64,000 bases of DNA from the NCBI RefSeq assembly GCF_009177065.1, contig NZ_WEZF01000005.1:290739-354738 (forward strand), given 5' to 3'. The position numbers and the translations under genes were made by a program. Source of the stretch: Tautonia marina. Lineage in GTDB: Bacteria; Planctomycetota; Planctomycetia; Isosphaerales; Isosphaeraceae. The notes beneath the pieces are model-generated. The model saw nothing but the letters and a program-made list of their open reading frames with translations. It was not told the DNA's origin and ran no database searches. Numbering within the stretch: position 1 is the stretch's first letter; every line of letters begins with the position of its first letter. Below, in pieces: positions 28,232 to 37,121 of the stretch.

Positions 28232-29866
28232 ATGTCTGCCCCATCCGACCGGGTTCTAATCCTCGGGCTCGACGGCGCCACCTGGTCCGTGATCGACCCG
28301 ATGCGACGCCGAGGGGTCATGCCGAACCTCGACGCCCTGCTCGCGCGCTCCGCTCGCGGCACGCTTCGATCGTCCGAGCCCCCCATGACCGCGGCCGCCT
28401 GGACGACGATGCAGACCGGCTGCGATCCGGCCGATCATGGCATCTTCGACCACCGCTATTTTGATCCCGCGTCGAACATGATGCGGGTCAACCACTCCGG
28501 GCGATTCCGCGTGCCGACCCTCTGGCAACTGCTCGATCGCGCCGGCCGAAGCGTCATCAGCTTGAACCTCCCCGGAACGTACCCCGCGCCCAAGGTGCGC
28601 GGCATCGTTGTTTCCGGGATGGACGCCCCCCACCTGGAGGCCGCCCTCTCTGGTGCCCCGGCCGACTTCGCCGCGGCCCTCCGGCAAGACGTCCCCCGCT
28701 ACGGGCTCAAATATCAATGGAAGCGCGTTCCCGAATCACTCGATGAGTTGAAGGCGAACGCCCGAGACACCACCGAGGGCTTCCTCGGCCGTGCGGAAGG
28801 GGCCGTGCTCGCCGATCGGATGATGCCCGACTGGTCGGCCCTGATGGTTCAGTTTCAGAACCTCGACCCCTTTCAGCACCGCGCCTGGCGGTTCCTGAAC
28901 GTGGACGAAACCGGGATCGACCGCCCCGACTGGAACGACGCCGCCGCCGAGGTCCTCCGCGGACTCGACCGAGCCATCGGTCTGCTCTGCGAACTGGCCG
29001 ACCGCCGAGGCGCGGTCATCCTCTGCGTCAGCGATCACGGCTTCGGCCCTTGCCTCGGACGCATCCACGTCAACCGGATTCTGGTGGATCAGGGGTTGAT
29101 CACTCTTCCTGGATTCGGCGGGCGGATGCGTCGCCGGGCCACTCAGGCCATCGACCGCGTCCGCCTCTGGAGCGACAAGCGACGCGATCCGAACGCCCGA
29201 GGCGCCTCGTTTCACGCCTCGATCGCCGCAAGCTACCCCTTCGACTGGTCGCGGACCGTGGCCTTCGCCCCTCACCAGGACTGCGGAGCGATGGTCTACA
29301 TCCCACGAACGGGTCGGCCGGGTGGCCCCTTGCCCTCGACCCCTCGCCAGATCGACGAGGTTCGCCAGCAAACCCGAGCCGTTCTCGCCGAGGCCAGGCA
29401 CCCCGACACCGGCAACCCGCTGTTCCCGAAGGTCATCGACCTCGGGGCCGACTACCAGCTCGACCCAAGCGAGTTCGGCTATCCCGACCTGCTCGCCTTG
29501 CCCGACGAAAATTACTGGGTCCGAACCAAGTTGACGAGCGACCGCTCATGGGTCGCCGCCGACCCCTCGCTGCCCGGCACACATCGTCCCGAGGGAATTG
29601 TCTCCCTCTGCGCCCCCGGCGTACAGACCGACCGGGCTCTCGACGCCAATCTCCGCGACGTCGCCCCTTCAGTCCTGGCCATGCTCGGCGAGCCGATTCC
29701 TGAGCACATCCGAGGCGTTCCCTTTGCCGGCCTTGACGCCCGAAGCGTGCGGACCGACGCCGCCTCCGAGCCCGTGAAACCGCCCCACGCCTCCAGCTTC
29801 GACTTCGACCCGGAAGACGAGGCGATCGTCGAGCAACGACTCATCGACCTCGGCTATCTCGGCTAA
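28232..29866 (+). CDS. alkaline-phosphatase-superfamily phosphodiesterase/nucleotide pyrophosphatase
   Basis: The 544-residue enzyme begins VLILGLDGATWSVIDPM, the metal-binding strand of the type I phosphodiesterase/nucleotide pyrophosphatase family. It has MTAAAWTTMQTGCDPADHGIFDH around the nucleophile threonine and AVILCVSDHGFGPC with metal ligands near the middle. No signal peptide is present, as in the related AP-family genes of cell-surface glycan clusters. It may cleave nucleotide-sugars or lipid phosphates (inference). The start was set at the ATG inside 28232, after the methyltransferase stop. Confidence 0.85.
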   Translation: MSAPSDRVLILGLDGATWSVIDPMRRRGVMPNLDALLARSARGTLRSSEPPMTAAAWTTMQTGCDPADHGIFDHRYFDPASNMMRVNHSGRFRVPTLWQLLDRAGRSVISLNLPGTYPAPKVRGIVVSGMDAPHLEAALSGAPADFAAALRQDVPRYGLKYQWKRVPESLDELKANARDTTEGFLGRAEGAVLADRMMPDWSALMVQFQNLDPFQHRAWRFLNVDETGIDRPDWNDAAAEVLRGLDRAIGLLCELADRRGAVILCVSDHGFGPCLGRIHVNRILVDQGLITLPGFGGRMRRRATQAIDRVRLWSDKRRDPNARGASFHASIAASYPFDWSRTVAFAPHQDCGAMVYIPRTGRPGGPLPSTPRQIDEVRQQTRAVLAEARHPDTGNPLFPKVIDLGADYQLDPSEFGYPDLLALPDENYWVRTKLTSDRSWVAADPSLPGTHRPEGIVSLCAPGVQTDRALDANLRDVAPSVLAMLGEPIPEHIRGVPFAGLDARSVRTDAASEPVKPPHASSFDFDPEDEAIVEQRLIDLGYLG

Positions 29867-29899
29867 TCCCGCGATCGCCAGGTGAAGGGTTTCGGATCA

Positions 29900-29929
29900 A
29901 AGGGCCGGGGTCGATCGACTCCGGCCCTT
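29900..29929. terminator. hairpin between convergent genes, likely bidirectional terminator
   Basis: AAGGGCCGGGG and CTCCGGCCCTT form an 11-pair stem with one G-T pair around an 8-base loop. It lies in the 98-base gap between two converging genes; there is no strong U-tract. Confidence 0.5.
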
Positions 29930-29964
29930 GGCCGCGCGCCAACCTCGCGGCGCGATCACGCCCC

Positions 29965-30984
29965 TCAAAAATCGTCGCTTTCCAGAATTCCGGCCACCTG
30001 CCCCTGATCGTTGATCGCAGTGGCCGACGAAAACATCGGCCCTCCCTCGTCGATCCGTCGCAGCGTCCCCGACTGATAGACGAAGGGATCGGGGCCGATC
30101 TCCGAACCCGCCGGCCCGTCGATCATGCCGACCACAACCCCGTGGTTATTCACATCACTGGCTTCTGATCGCTGGTAACCTTCCGGTTCGGCCAAACGCT
30201 CGTATCCCCCGTCCCGAGTCCAGAGGGCGGCATGCGGCAAGCCGTCTCCGGCGAAGGTGAATCCAACGACCATCCCGGCATTGTTCACCGCCCTTGGAAT
30301 CAGGGCTCCCGATTCCGAGATGACCGTGCGCGTCCACGTTCCCGAATCATCCTCCGTCCAGAGACACCCAAACACCCCATCGACGGCGGACACCGCCTTG
30401 CCGTCGTCACTGATTGCGACCACGTTCGATCCCAAGCGGTCCTCGTGAGGCAAGGCGGTGCCCACCCACGCCTCACCCTCCAGGTTCCAGACACAGGCCC
30501 GCACCCGATTATCCCCGACCGAGAAGCCACTGATCCGCCGACCATCGCTCGACACCCCGGTGGCGAACGAGGAGTAATCCCCCTCCAACGCACCCAGACC
30601 CCGAATGCCTCGCTCCGCATCCCAGACAAATCCCTGGTTGAGCAGCGGAGTGCGTCGACCCGGCGTCATCGGCTTGCTCACCCGCCCAACCACCAGGCCA
30701 CCATCACTGACGGCGGCTGGGAAGGTCGCCGTGTACCCCTCCAGCAGCGGAAGATAGGTCATCTGCTCCCCCTTCACAATGAAGGGAACTTGAGCCACCA
30801 CGCCGGGGCGCTCCTCCTCCTCAATCCATTCGAATCCGATCACATCACCAGCATTGTTGATTCCCGTTGCAATGATCCCCTCGGGCTTGGGACTCACCAC
30901 GGTGATCGGTCCAGATGGCTCATCAGCCCCAACGCACCACGTCGCGTTCAGCGCCAGAACCACGACCAGGCAGGAAAATCGCAT
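29965..30984 (-). CDS. secreted HAF-repeat protein
   Basis: A 339-residue exported protein with a signal peptide (RFSCLVVVLALNATWCVG). It is built from about six HAF-type repeats, each carrying a motif of the form A-x-INxxGxVVG: ATGINNAGDVIGF, PAAVSDGGLVVGR, AVNNAGMVVGFT, SDVNNHGVVVGM and TAINDQGQVAGI. The repeats are expected to form a beta-propeller. HAF proteins are extracellular and of unknown function. It is unlinked in function to its neighbours as far as can be seen. Confidence 0.82.
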   Translation of the reverse strand: MRFSCLVVVLALNATWCVGADEPSGPITVVSPKPEGIIATGINNAGDVIGFEWIEEEERPGVVAQVPFIVKGEQMTYLPLLEGYTATFPAAVSDGGLVVGRVSKPMTPGRRTPLLNQGFVWDAERGIRGLGALEGDYSSFATGVSSDGRRISGFSVGDNRVRACVWNLEGEAWVGTALPHEDRLGSNVVAISDDGKAVSAVDGVFGCLWTEDDSGTWTRTVISESGALIPRAVNNAGMVVGFTFAGDGLPHAALWTRDGGYERLAEPEGYQRSEASDVNNHGVVVGMIDGPAGSEIGPDPFVYQSGTLRRIDEGGPMFSSATAINDQGQVAGILESDDF

Positions 30985-31100
30985 GAACCCTCCCTTTCAT
31001 GTTGATCGTCGAGTGATGCGTCAGGGCTGTCTTGCGTGCTGAAGTATTCCGAGGCCGACCCTCAAACCCGAAACCATACTCGAGGTTCCGGATCGAAGGA

Positions 31101-32825
31101 TCAGGCGTCGCCGAGCCGTTCCAGCTCCTCTCCGATGTCGTTCATCAACGGAGCGATCGTGGCCGCGGAGAAGTCAAACGTCGCTCCCGCCGCCTCGAAC
31201 AGTTCGGGCAAGGGACGCGAACCGCCCAGGGCTAGCGCCGACCGATAGGCCGAAACCGCCGCCTTCCGATCCGTTCGCGACCGCCGCCACACCTGAAGCG
31301 CTCCTAATTGTGCGATCCCGTACTCAATGTAATAAAACGGATACAGGAAAATGTGTAACTGACGATGCCACGAACTCGACCGGATCTCCTCGTACCCCGA
31401 CCAGTCGATCTGGCCGCCGAATCGATCCATCAACTGGTTCCAGGCCGCCCGACGATCGTCTCGCGAGTGGCCGGGATTGCGGTAAATCCAGTGCTGAAAG
31501 GCGTCGACCGTGGCAATCCAGGGAAGGATCAGAACAATCCCTTCGAGCAATTCACGAACCGAGCGTTTCGCGTCGGCCTCGGAATAGAAGACCGTCAGCT
31601 CGGGGGCGCCGAGCAATTCCATGCTCATCGACGCCACCTCGCAAAATTCGATCGGCGCGTCGCGGTACTCGGCCAGCGGTTCGCCTCGCGCGGCGAGGGT
31701 ATGGAAGGCGTGCCCCCCTTCGTGCAAGACCGTCCGCAAGTCACCATCGACTCCCACGGCATTCATGAAAATAAAAGGAAGTCGATCATCCTCCAGATTC
31801 GCCTGGTAACCGCCGGGAGCCTTCCCCTTTCGGTTGGCAAGGTCAAGCAGCGACTGCTTGTGCATGAAGGAGAATTGCGCCCCGAGATCTTCATCAACCT
31901 TGCGAAAAATCTGAGCCGCTCCTTCGGCCAGGCGGTCAGCATCGCTGAACGGCCTCAAAGGTGCTCGTCCCTTCGGGTCCACCGCCAGATCCCATGGACG
32001 CAGCGATTCCAGCCCCATCACCGTGCGTCGTTTCTCCTGAAGCGCACGAGCCAGGGGAACCACTTCCGACTCAATCGCCGCCTGAAACGCCTCGGCCTGC
32101 TCCGGTCCGTAATCAAAGCGTTCTCGGCTCGCATAGGCATACGAAACGTAATCCGGGAACTCGGCTTCCCGAGCAATCTCCTCTCGAAGGGTAATCATCC
32201 GATCAAAGAGGGAATCAAGCGTGTCTCGATCCTCCAGGCGGCGCCGAGAAACCATCTCCCAGACTTCTTGACGCAGCGCCCGGTCGGTTTCTTCCAGATA
32301 CGGGGCCATCTGAGCCAGTGTTTTTTCCTCGCCCCGGAAGGTGACGGTCATCGAACCGATGGTCTTCTGGTACGTCTGCCCCAGCTCGGCCAGCTCGGTT
32401 TCCCGAGGAATGTTCGCCTCTCGATACAGACGGCGGCGATTCTCCTGTGCCCGATCAAACACATGATACCGCTCCGGTGGCAATCCCGAGCGATGGGGAG
32501 AGTCGAGGTAGCGGTTGCGTAGCTGGTTCAGATACGGCTTGAGTTTCGGCTCGATGTCCCGGACAAAGGCCAGGTGAGCAGCCTCGCGCTGCGGATCGTC
32601 CGTCTGGCAGGTCATGGCGATGTAACGCTGCGACCCCTCCTGCGAGACCGCCGCGTTCAGCTCTCCCACGTCCTTGAGCCACTCCTCCAGCTCTTCGGGA
32701 GACGCAATCGGTCGTTCCAGCAGTTGCTGATAATACGGCTCGATCTGCTCCCAGGTCTTGAACGCGACTTCGGCCGGGAGCCAGCGGTGCGGAAAGGTTT
32801 CGGGAGTGTAGGTTGCAATGCTCAT
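31101..32825 (-). CDS. M3-family oligoendopeptidase (PepF-like)
   Basis: A 574-residue zinc oligopeptidase with the motif HEGGH (H368-H372) in TVLHEGGHAFHTLAA and the third ligand E396 in PIEFCEVASMSMELL. The N-terminal half is the helical substrate-channel domain usual for M3 enzymes. No signal peptide is found, so it acts on short peptides in the cytoplasm. It is the last gene of a three-gene minus-strand group with a symporter and a NamZ fusion, which suggests processing of imported peptides or muropeptide stems (inference). Confidence 0.9.
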   Translation of the reverse strand: MSIATYTPETFPHRWLPAEVAFKTWEQIEPYYQQLLERPIASPEELEEWLKDVGELNAAVSQEGSQRYIAMTCQTDDPQREAAHLAFVRDIEPKLKPYLNQLRNRYLDSPHRSGLPPERYHVFDRAQENRRRLYREANIPRETELAELGQTYQKTIGSMTVTFRGEEKTLAQMAPYLEETDRALRQEVWEMVSRRRLEDRDTLDSLFDRMITLREEIAREAEFPDYVSYAYASRERFDYGPEQAEAFQAAIESEVVPLARALQEKRRTVMGLESLRPWDLAVDPKGRAPLRPFSDADRLAEGAAQIFRKVDEDLGAQFSFMHKQSLLDLANRKGKAPGGYQANLEDDRLPFIFMNAVGVDGDLRTVLHEGGHAFHTLAARGEPLAEYRDAPIEFCEVASMSMELLGAPELTVFYSEADAKRSVRELLEGIVLILPWIATVDAFQHWIYRNPGHSRDDRRAAWNQLMDRFGGQIDWSGYEEIRSSSWHRQLHIFLYPFYYIEYGIAQLGALQVWRRSRTDRKAAVSAYRSALALGGSRPLPELFEAAGATFDFSAATIAPLMNDIGEELERLGDA

Positions 32826-32943
32826 CGGTTCTCGACCTGGAGGACGGTTGCGAACAGCGACTCAGGCACGATCGCCCAGAGATCGCCCTCCTCGCAATGC
32901 TGACGCAAGGGGGAGGGCGTGGGCAATCCCAACCGGCTTGATC

Positions 32944-35271
32944 TCAGTCTTCGTAAATCAAGTACTTGGCTCGAACAGCCAGAAACGCGCGGAGTTCTCG
33001 AGCCCAGGTCCGTTGCACGGCCCGAACACTCGCCCCGTCCACGATGGCATCATACGCCGCCCGGTTCGTCATCAAACGATTGAGCGCCTCGGGCTTCCAG
33101 TCATCGGGGTAGAGCCGACGCAGGGTTACCGCCAGCCCGATTCCGGCCTCGATCGGATCGAAGGACTCCCAGTCGTCGATGATGAGGTAAACCCCGCCGC
33201 AATCCTCCCCTTCGTACTGCCGCTCGGAGGGGGAAAAGCGAATCGGGACGAAGCGAACACCGTCGATCCCTTCGGCATTCAACTCTCTGGCCCACCGCTG
33301 AGGGTCGATCCAGGGCGCCCCGACCCGCTCAAACGGTGTATCCGTGCCGCGTCCGGTGGCAAGGTTCGTCGCTTCAAGCAATCCCACACCGGGATAAAGC
33401 AACGCCTCGGTCAAACTCCTCATGTTGGGGGAGGGATTGACCCAGAGCAGGCCCGTCTGATCGAACCAGAACGACCGACGCCAGCCCTGGCACGGAATCA
33501 CGGTCAGTTCCGCGTTGATCTCACGCTCCTGATTGAACATGAGTGCCAGCTCACCGATGGTCATCCCATGCCTGACCGGCACACGATGAAAGGCGATAAA
33601 CGATTCCAGGTCGTCATCTCGCACCGGACCTTGAACCGCTTGCCCACCGATCGGATTTGGCCGGTCGAGCACGAAGATCGGGATTCCGGCCTCGGCGGCG
33701 GCCTCCATCGCCAGCCCCATCGTGCTGACATACGTGTAAAAGCGTGTCCCGATGTCCGCGATGTCGAACACCAGGGCATCGAGGCCCTCCAGCTGCTCGG
33801 GACTCGGCTTGCGGCGCTCACCATAAAGGCTGTAGATCGGCAAGCCGGTCTGTTCGTCCTTGCTGTCGTCGATGTTCGTATCGAGCAAGCCTCGGATGCC
33901 GTGCTCGGGGCTGAACAAGGTGACGAGCTCAATCCCTTCCGCCTCAAACAGCACGTCGATCGTCGTTCGACCGTCCCGAGTCCGCCCCGTGTGGTTCGTG
34001 ATCAGGCCGATCCGCTTTTCCTTGAGCGGGGCGAAGCCGTTGGCCTCAAGCACGTCGATCCCGCATTGCACCTCGCCTTCCTCGACCGGGGCAGGGGGAG
34101 TCGGCCCATCAATGATGGCCGAGGCCACGATCGTTGCCAGGCGGCGGCGGAGTGCCGTCGGCGAGGGCTTGTCTCCGTCGGGATGCAAGCGGCTGGTCAA
34201 AAGAATCACAAATGTCTCGGTCTCCGGATCAATCCAGATGCTCGTTCCCGTGAATCCGGTGTGACCGAAACTGCTCGGGCCGAATCGCTCACCCTTCGGC
34301 GCGCTATAGCCGGTGTTCAGATCCCAGCCCAGCCCCCGGCGTTCTCCTTCCGGCGTGTCTCCGGCGTCAATCATCGCCCGAACCGTGGGCGGTGCCAGAA
34401 TCCGGGTCCCGCTCGGGCTCTTGCCTTCATTCAGCAAGGTTTGGGCATAAACCGCCAGATCATCGGCCGTGCTGAACAGGCCGGCATGACCGGCAACCCC
34501 TCCCACGGCTCGCGATCGCGGGTCGTGCACCACCCCTCGCACCCATGTCTCACCTTCCCGTTCGGTCGGGGCAATCCGATCGAGGTCGATGCCATGTTCC
34601 AGGGGCAAAAAGCTTGAACCGTGCATTTCTGCCGGCTTGAAGACATTCTCACTCACAAACTGGTCGAGCGTTGTCCCTGAGACGCGTTCGACCAACCGAC
34701 CGAGAATCAGGAACCCGACATCGGTGTAGCGAAACTGCTCGCCGGGCGTTCCAACCAGGTCGATCTCGTTGATCCGGCGCCACGCTTCCTCGACCCCGTG
34801 CTGGTAATCACCGATCGGATTGTCCGGGATCAAGCCCGCTCGGTGTCGCAAGAGCATCTCGACCGTGATCGCCTCCTTACCGTGGTTCGCCAGTTCGGGC
34901 AAATACGTGGTGATCGGCGCATCGAGATCAATTTCGCCACGCTCCCAGAGAACCATGACGGCCGTCGCGGTCGCAACTGGTTTGGTCAGCGACGCCATGT
35001 CGAAGACCGTGTCGCGAGTCATCTCCTGGGCTTCCGGCTCGACCGCCCGACGGCCCACGGCCTCGGCCAGGGCGATCTGACCCCGGCGGCCGACCACCAC
35101 CACCGCCCCCGGAATCGCTCCCTCCTCGACGGCCTCCGAAACGGCCGTTCGGACCTCGTTCAGGGCCTCCGGATCGAACCCGAGGGACTCGGGAGGGGCC
35201 TCGGCCAGTCGCGCCGAGTCGGACAGGCCGATCGTCAGACCGACCACAAGCAGCACGCAATGGGAGAACAT
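32944..35271 (-). CDS. secreted fusion of class-C beta-lactamase-fold hydrolase and NamZ exo-muramidase
   Basis: A 775-residue exported protein with a signal peptide of about 22 residues. The N-terminal domain (about 30-390) is a beta-lactamase/DD-peptidase-fold serine hydrolase: nucleophile SLTK at S94-K97, YTD at 182 where YxN is usual, and HTG at 337. The C-terminal domain (about 403-775) is DUF1343/NamZ: GLITNHTGRTRDG, LFSPEHGIRG, RFYTYVSTMGLAMEAAAEAGI, VLDRPNPIGG and GRGTDTPFERVGAPWI. NamZ removes terminal MurNAc from glycan chains. One polypeptide could thus act on both stem peptide and sugar. The symporter gene ends 53 bases upstream. Confidence 0.9.
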   Translation of the reverse strand: MFSHCVLLVVGLTIGLSDSARLAEAPPESLGFDPEALNEVRTAVSEAVEEGAIPGAVVVVGRRGQIALAEAVGRRAVEPEAQEMTRDTVFDMASLTKPVATATAVMVLWERGEIDLDAPITTYLPELANHGKEAITVEMLLRHRAGLIPDNPIGDYQHGVEEAWRRINEIDLVGTPGEQFRYTDVGFLILGRLVERVSGTTLDQFVSENVFKPAEMHGSSFLPLEHGIDLDRIAPTEREGETWVRGVVHDPRSRAVGGVAGHAGLFSTADDLAVYAQTLLNEGKSPSGTRILAPPTVRAMIDAGDTPEGERRGLGWDLNTGYSAPKGERFGPSSFGHTGFTGTSIWIDPETETFVILLTSRLHPDGDKPSPTALRRRLATIVASAIIDGPTPPAPVEEGEVQCGIDVLEANGFAPLKEKRIGLITNHTGRTRDGRTTIDVLFEAEGIELVTLFSPEHGIRGLLDTNIDDSKDEQTGLPIYSLYGERRKPSPEQLEGLDALVFDIADIGTRFYTYVSTMGLAMEAAAEAGIPIFVLDRPNPIGGQAVQGPVRDDDLESFIAFHRVPVRHGMTIGELALMFNQEREINAELTVIPCQGWRRSFWFDQTGLLWVNPSPNMRSLTEALLYPGVGLLEATNLATGRGTDTPFERVGAPWIDPQRWARELNAEGIDGVRFVPIRFSPSERQYEGEDCGGVYLIIDDWESFDPIEAGIGLAVTLRRLYPDDWKPEALNRLMTNRAAYDAIVDGASVRAVQRTWARELRAFLAVRAKYLIYED

Positions 35272-35324
35272 CGTCACTCCAGGGCAAGAGAGGCTTGAGC
35301 AAGGTGAAACGAGAATGACTGCCG

Positions 35325-36869
35325 TCAGGATTCTGAGGCGGGAATGGTCGCGGAGCCTTTTCGGCTCACCCGAGACGCCAGCAGGCCGACCAGGACGGTC
35401 GTTCCCGATCCGACCAGGGCGAAATACGGCCAGGCCAGTGCTCCCTCGAACGGATACAGCGGCTCGATCAGTTCCGGTCCGAACCGGGCATACGAAACGG
35501 CCACCAACCCCGCGACCATCCCGATCAGGGCCGACCGCTGATTCACCGTCGTCGTCAAGATGCCGAGCAAGAACACGCCGAGGATAATCCCGGTCACGAA
35601 CGACGCGATCGCCAGCGCGTCCTCGACCACCGGGCTGTTCTGGAATTTCGCCGCCGCGACGCCGGCAATCCCCATCTGAGCCAGTCCCCAGCCGACGGTC
35701 ATCACCTTCGAGAGCCTCAGCAGGCGATCATCGCTCATCGAGGGCGCCATCGGCCGAATGAGGTCGTTAATGGTCGACGAGGCCGAGGCATTCAACGAGC
35801 TGGACAGGGTGCTCATCGCCGCCGAGAAGATCGCCGCCACGACCAGCCCCACCAGCCCTGTCGGCAAGTAATTGACAATGAACGAGGCAAACTCGTCGTC
35901 CACCTGCAACGGTCGTTCAGGAGGATATTCCACATAGAAGATGGAGAGCGCGACGCCGATCAACAGGAACAGCGCGAACTGCGCAATCACCACGAAGCCG
36001 CTGCAAATCAGGGCCACCGCCGCCTGGGTTTGCGACCGGGCCGACAGGTAACGCTGAACCATCATTTGATCCGCGCCGTGGGTTGCCGTGTTCAGCACGA
36101 CCCCGCCAATCATCCCCGCCCAGAAGGTAAACGGCCGGGTCAGATCAAACGTGAAGTCGAACATCCGAAACTTGCCGAGCGCGCTGCCGGTTTCCCAGAG
36201 ATCGGCCCAGCCGCCGTCGAGCCGAGCGACCATCAAGACCAGAGCCGCCACGGCGCCGATCATGTAGATGATGAACTGCGTCACGTCGGTCCAGACGACC
36301 GCCGTCATCCCACCCAGAAACGTGTAGACGATCGTCGACAGGCCCATCATCACAATGGCGATCGGCATGGCCCAGTCAATCGGCATGATCGAGCCTGGCC
36401 CATCCCCCACCAGGCCGCTCAGCAGCAGGAGGTTCCGCAACACGAGCGCCGCCAGAAACAGGCGAAGGCCGTCTCCCAGGGTCCTCGAAAGCAGGAAGAG
36501 GACCGAGGCCGCCGTCTTGGTCGCCCCTCCGAACCGATCGTTGAGGACCTGATACGCCGTGTACATCTGCCCCCGAAAGTAGCTCGGCAGCAGGATGACC
36601 GACACCAGGACTCTGCCGACGATGTAGCCGAGGGCCAGTTGCAGATAGGTAAAATCGCCCCCCTCTCGATAGGCCAGACTCGGCACGCTGAGAAAGGTGG
36701 CCGTACTCGTCTCGGTCGCGACGATCGAGAGCATCACCGCCCAGGCAGGCACCTGCCCTCCACCGAGGAAGTACCCTTTCAGCCCCTTGCTTCTCGACCC
36801 CAGGATCGAGCCGAACAGGGTGACGCCGACGATGTAAACAACAATGATTCCGAGGTCGATCGGGCTCAT
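35325..36869 (-). CDS. sodium:solute symporter (SSS family)
   Basis: A 514-residue integral membrane protein with about 13 predicted helices, in the SLC5/PutP superfamily. Family marks include the N-terminal GYFLGGGQVPAWAVMLSIVATETSTATFLSVPS and the FVVIAQFALFLLIG and AAIFSAAMSTLSSSLNASASSTINDL segments around the sodium sites. Its place directly ahead of the NamZ fusion, with a 53-base gap, suggests uptake of a cell-wall sugar such as MurNAc or an amino acid; the sequence alone does not settle the substrate. It is the first gene of the minus-strand group. Confidence 0.92.
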   Translation of the reverse strand: MSPIDLGIIVVYIVGVTLFGSILGSRSKGLKGYFLGGGQVPAWAVMLSIVATETSTATFLSVPSLAYREGGDFTYLQLALGYIVGRVLVSVILLPSYFRGQMYTAYQVLNDRFGGATKTAASVLFLLSRTLGDGLRLFLAALVLRNLLLLSGLVGDGPGSIMPIDWAMPIAIVMMGLSTIVYTFLGGMTAVVWTDVTQFIIYMIGAVAALVLMVARLDGGWADLWETGSALGKFRMFDFTFDLTRPFTFWAGMIGGVVLNTATHGADQMMVQRYLSARSQTQAAVALICSGFVVIAQFALFLLIGVALSIFYVEYPPERPLQVDDEFASFIVNYLPTGLVGLVVAAIFSAAMSTLSSSLNASASSTINDLIRPMAPSMSDDRLLRLSKVMTVGWGLAQMGIAGVAAAKFQNSPVVEDALAIASFVTGIILGVFLLGILTTTVNQRSALIGMVAGLVAVSYARFGPELIEPLYPFEGALAWPYFALVGSGTTVLVGLLASRVSRKGSATIPASES

Positions 36870-37038
36870 GGGCAGGGAACCGGGCCTTCGGCATCTATAA
36901 CTTTCCGAATCACGAGGAAGCGAATCAGCCTAACCGGCTCGAACCGGCTTGACCACTCCCGCCCGATGGTTCGAAGGTAAGGTGATGCCGCACCACGTCT
37001 TTGTCGGGGAGATCTTCCTCCCCACCCTGTCGTGAGGT

Positions 37039-37044
37039 TATAAT
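37039..37044 (+). promoter_or_regulatory. candidate -10 box TATAAT
   Basis: A perfect TATAAT lies 78 bases before the apbE start. No good -35 lies at the expected distance. Confidence 0.3.
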
Positions 37045-37121
37045 GAAAGGTGCCATCACGATCCGATCTACCCAAAACATCGTCTGGTCCGTCGGTCTTG
37101 ACCGATGGAAACCCACGAGTG

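Noticed and set aside
32818..34617. 599-residue plus-strand frame
   Set aside because: Antisense to the NamZ fusion; no recognisable domain.
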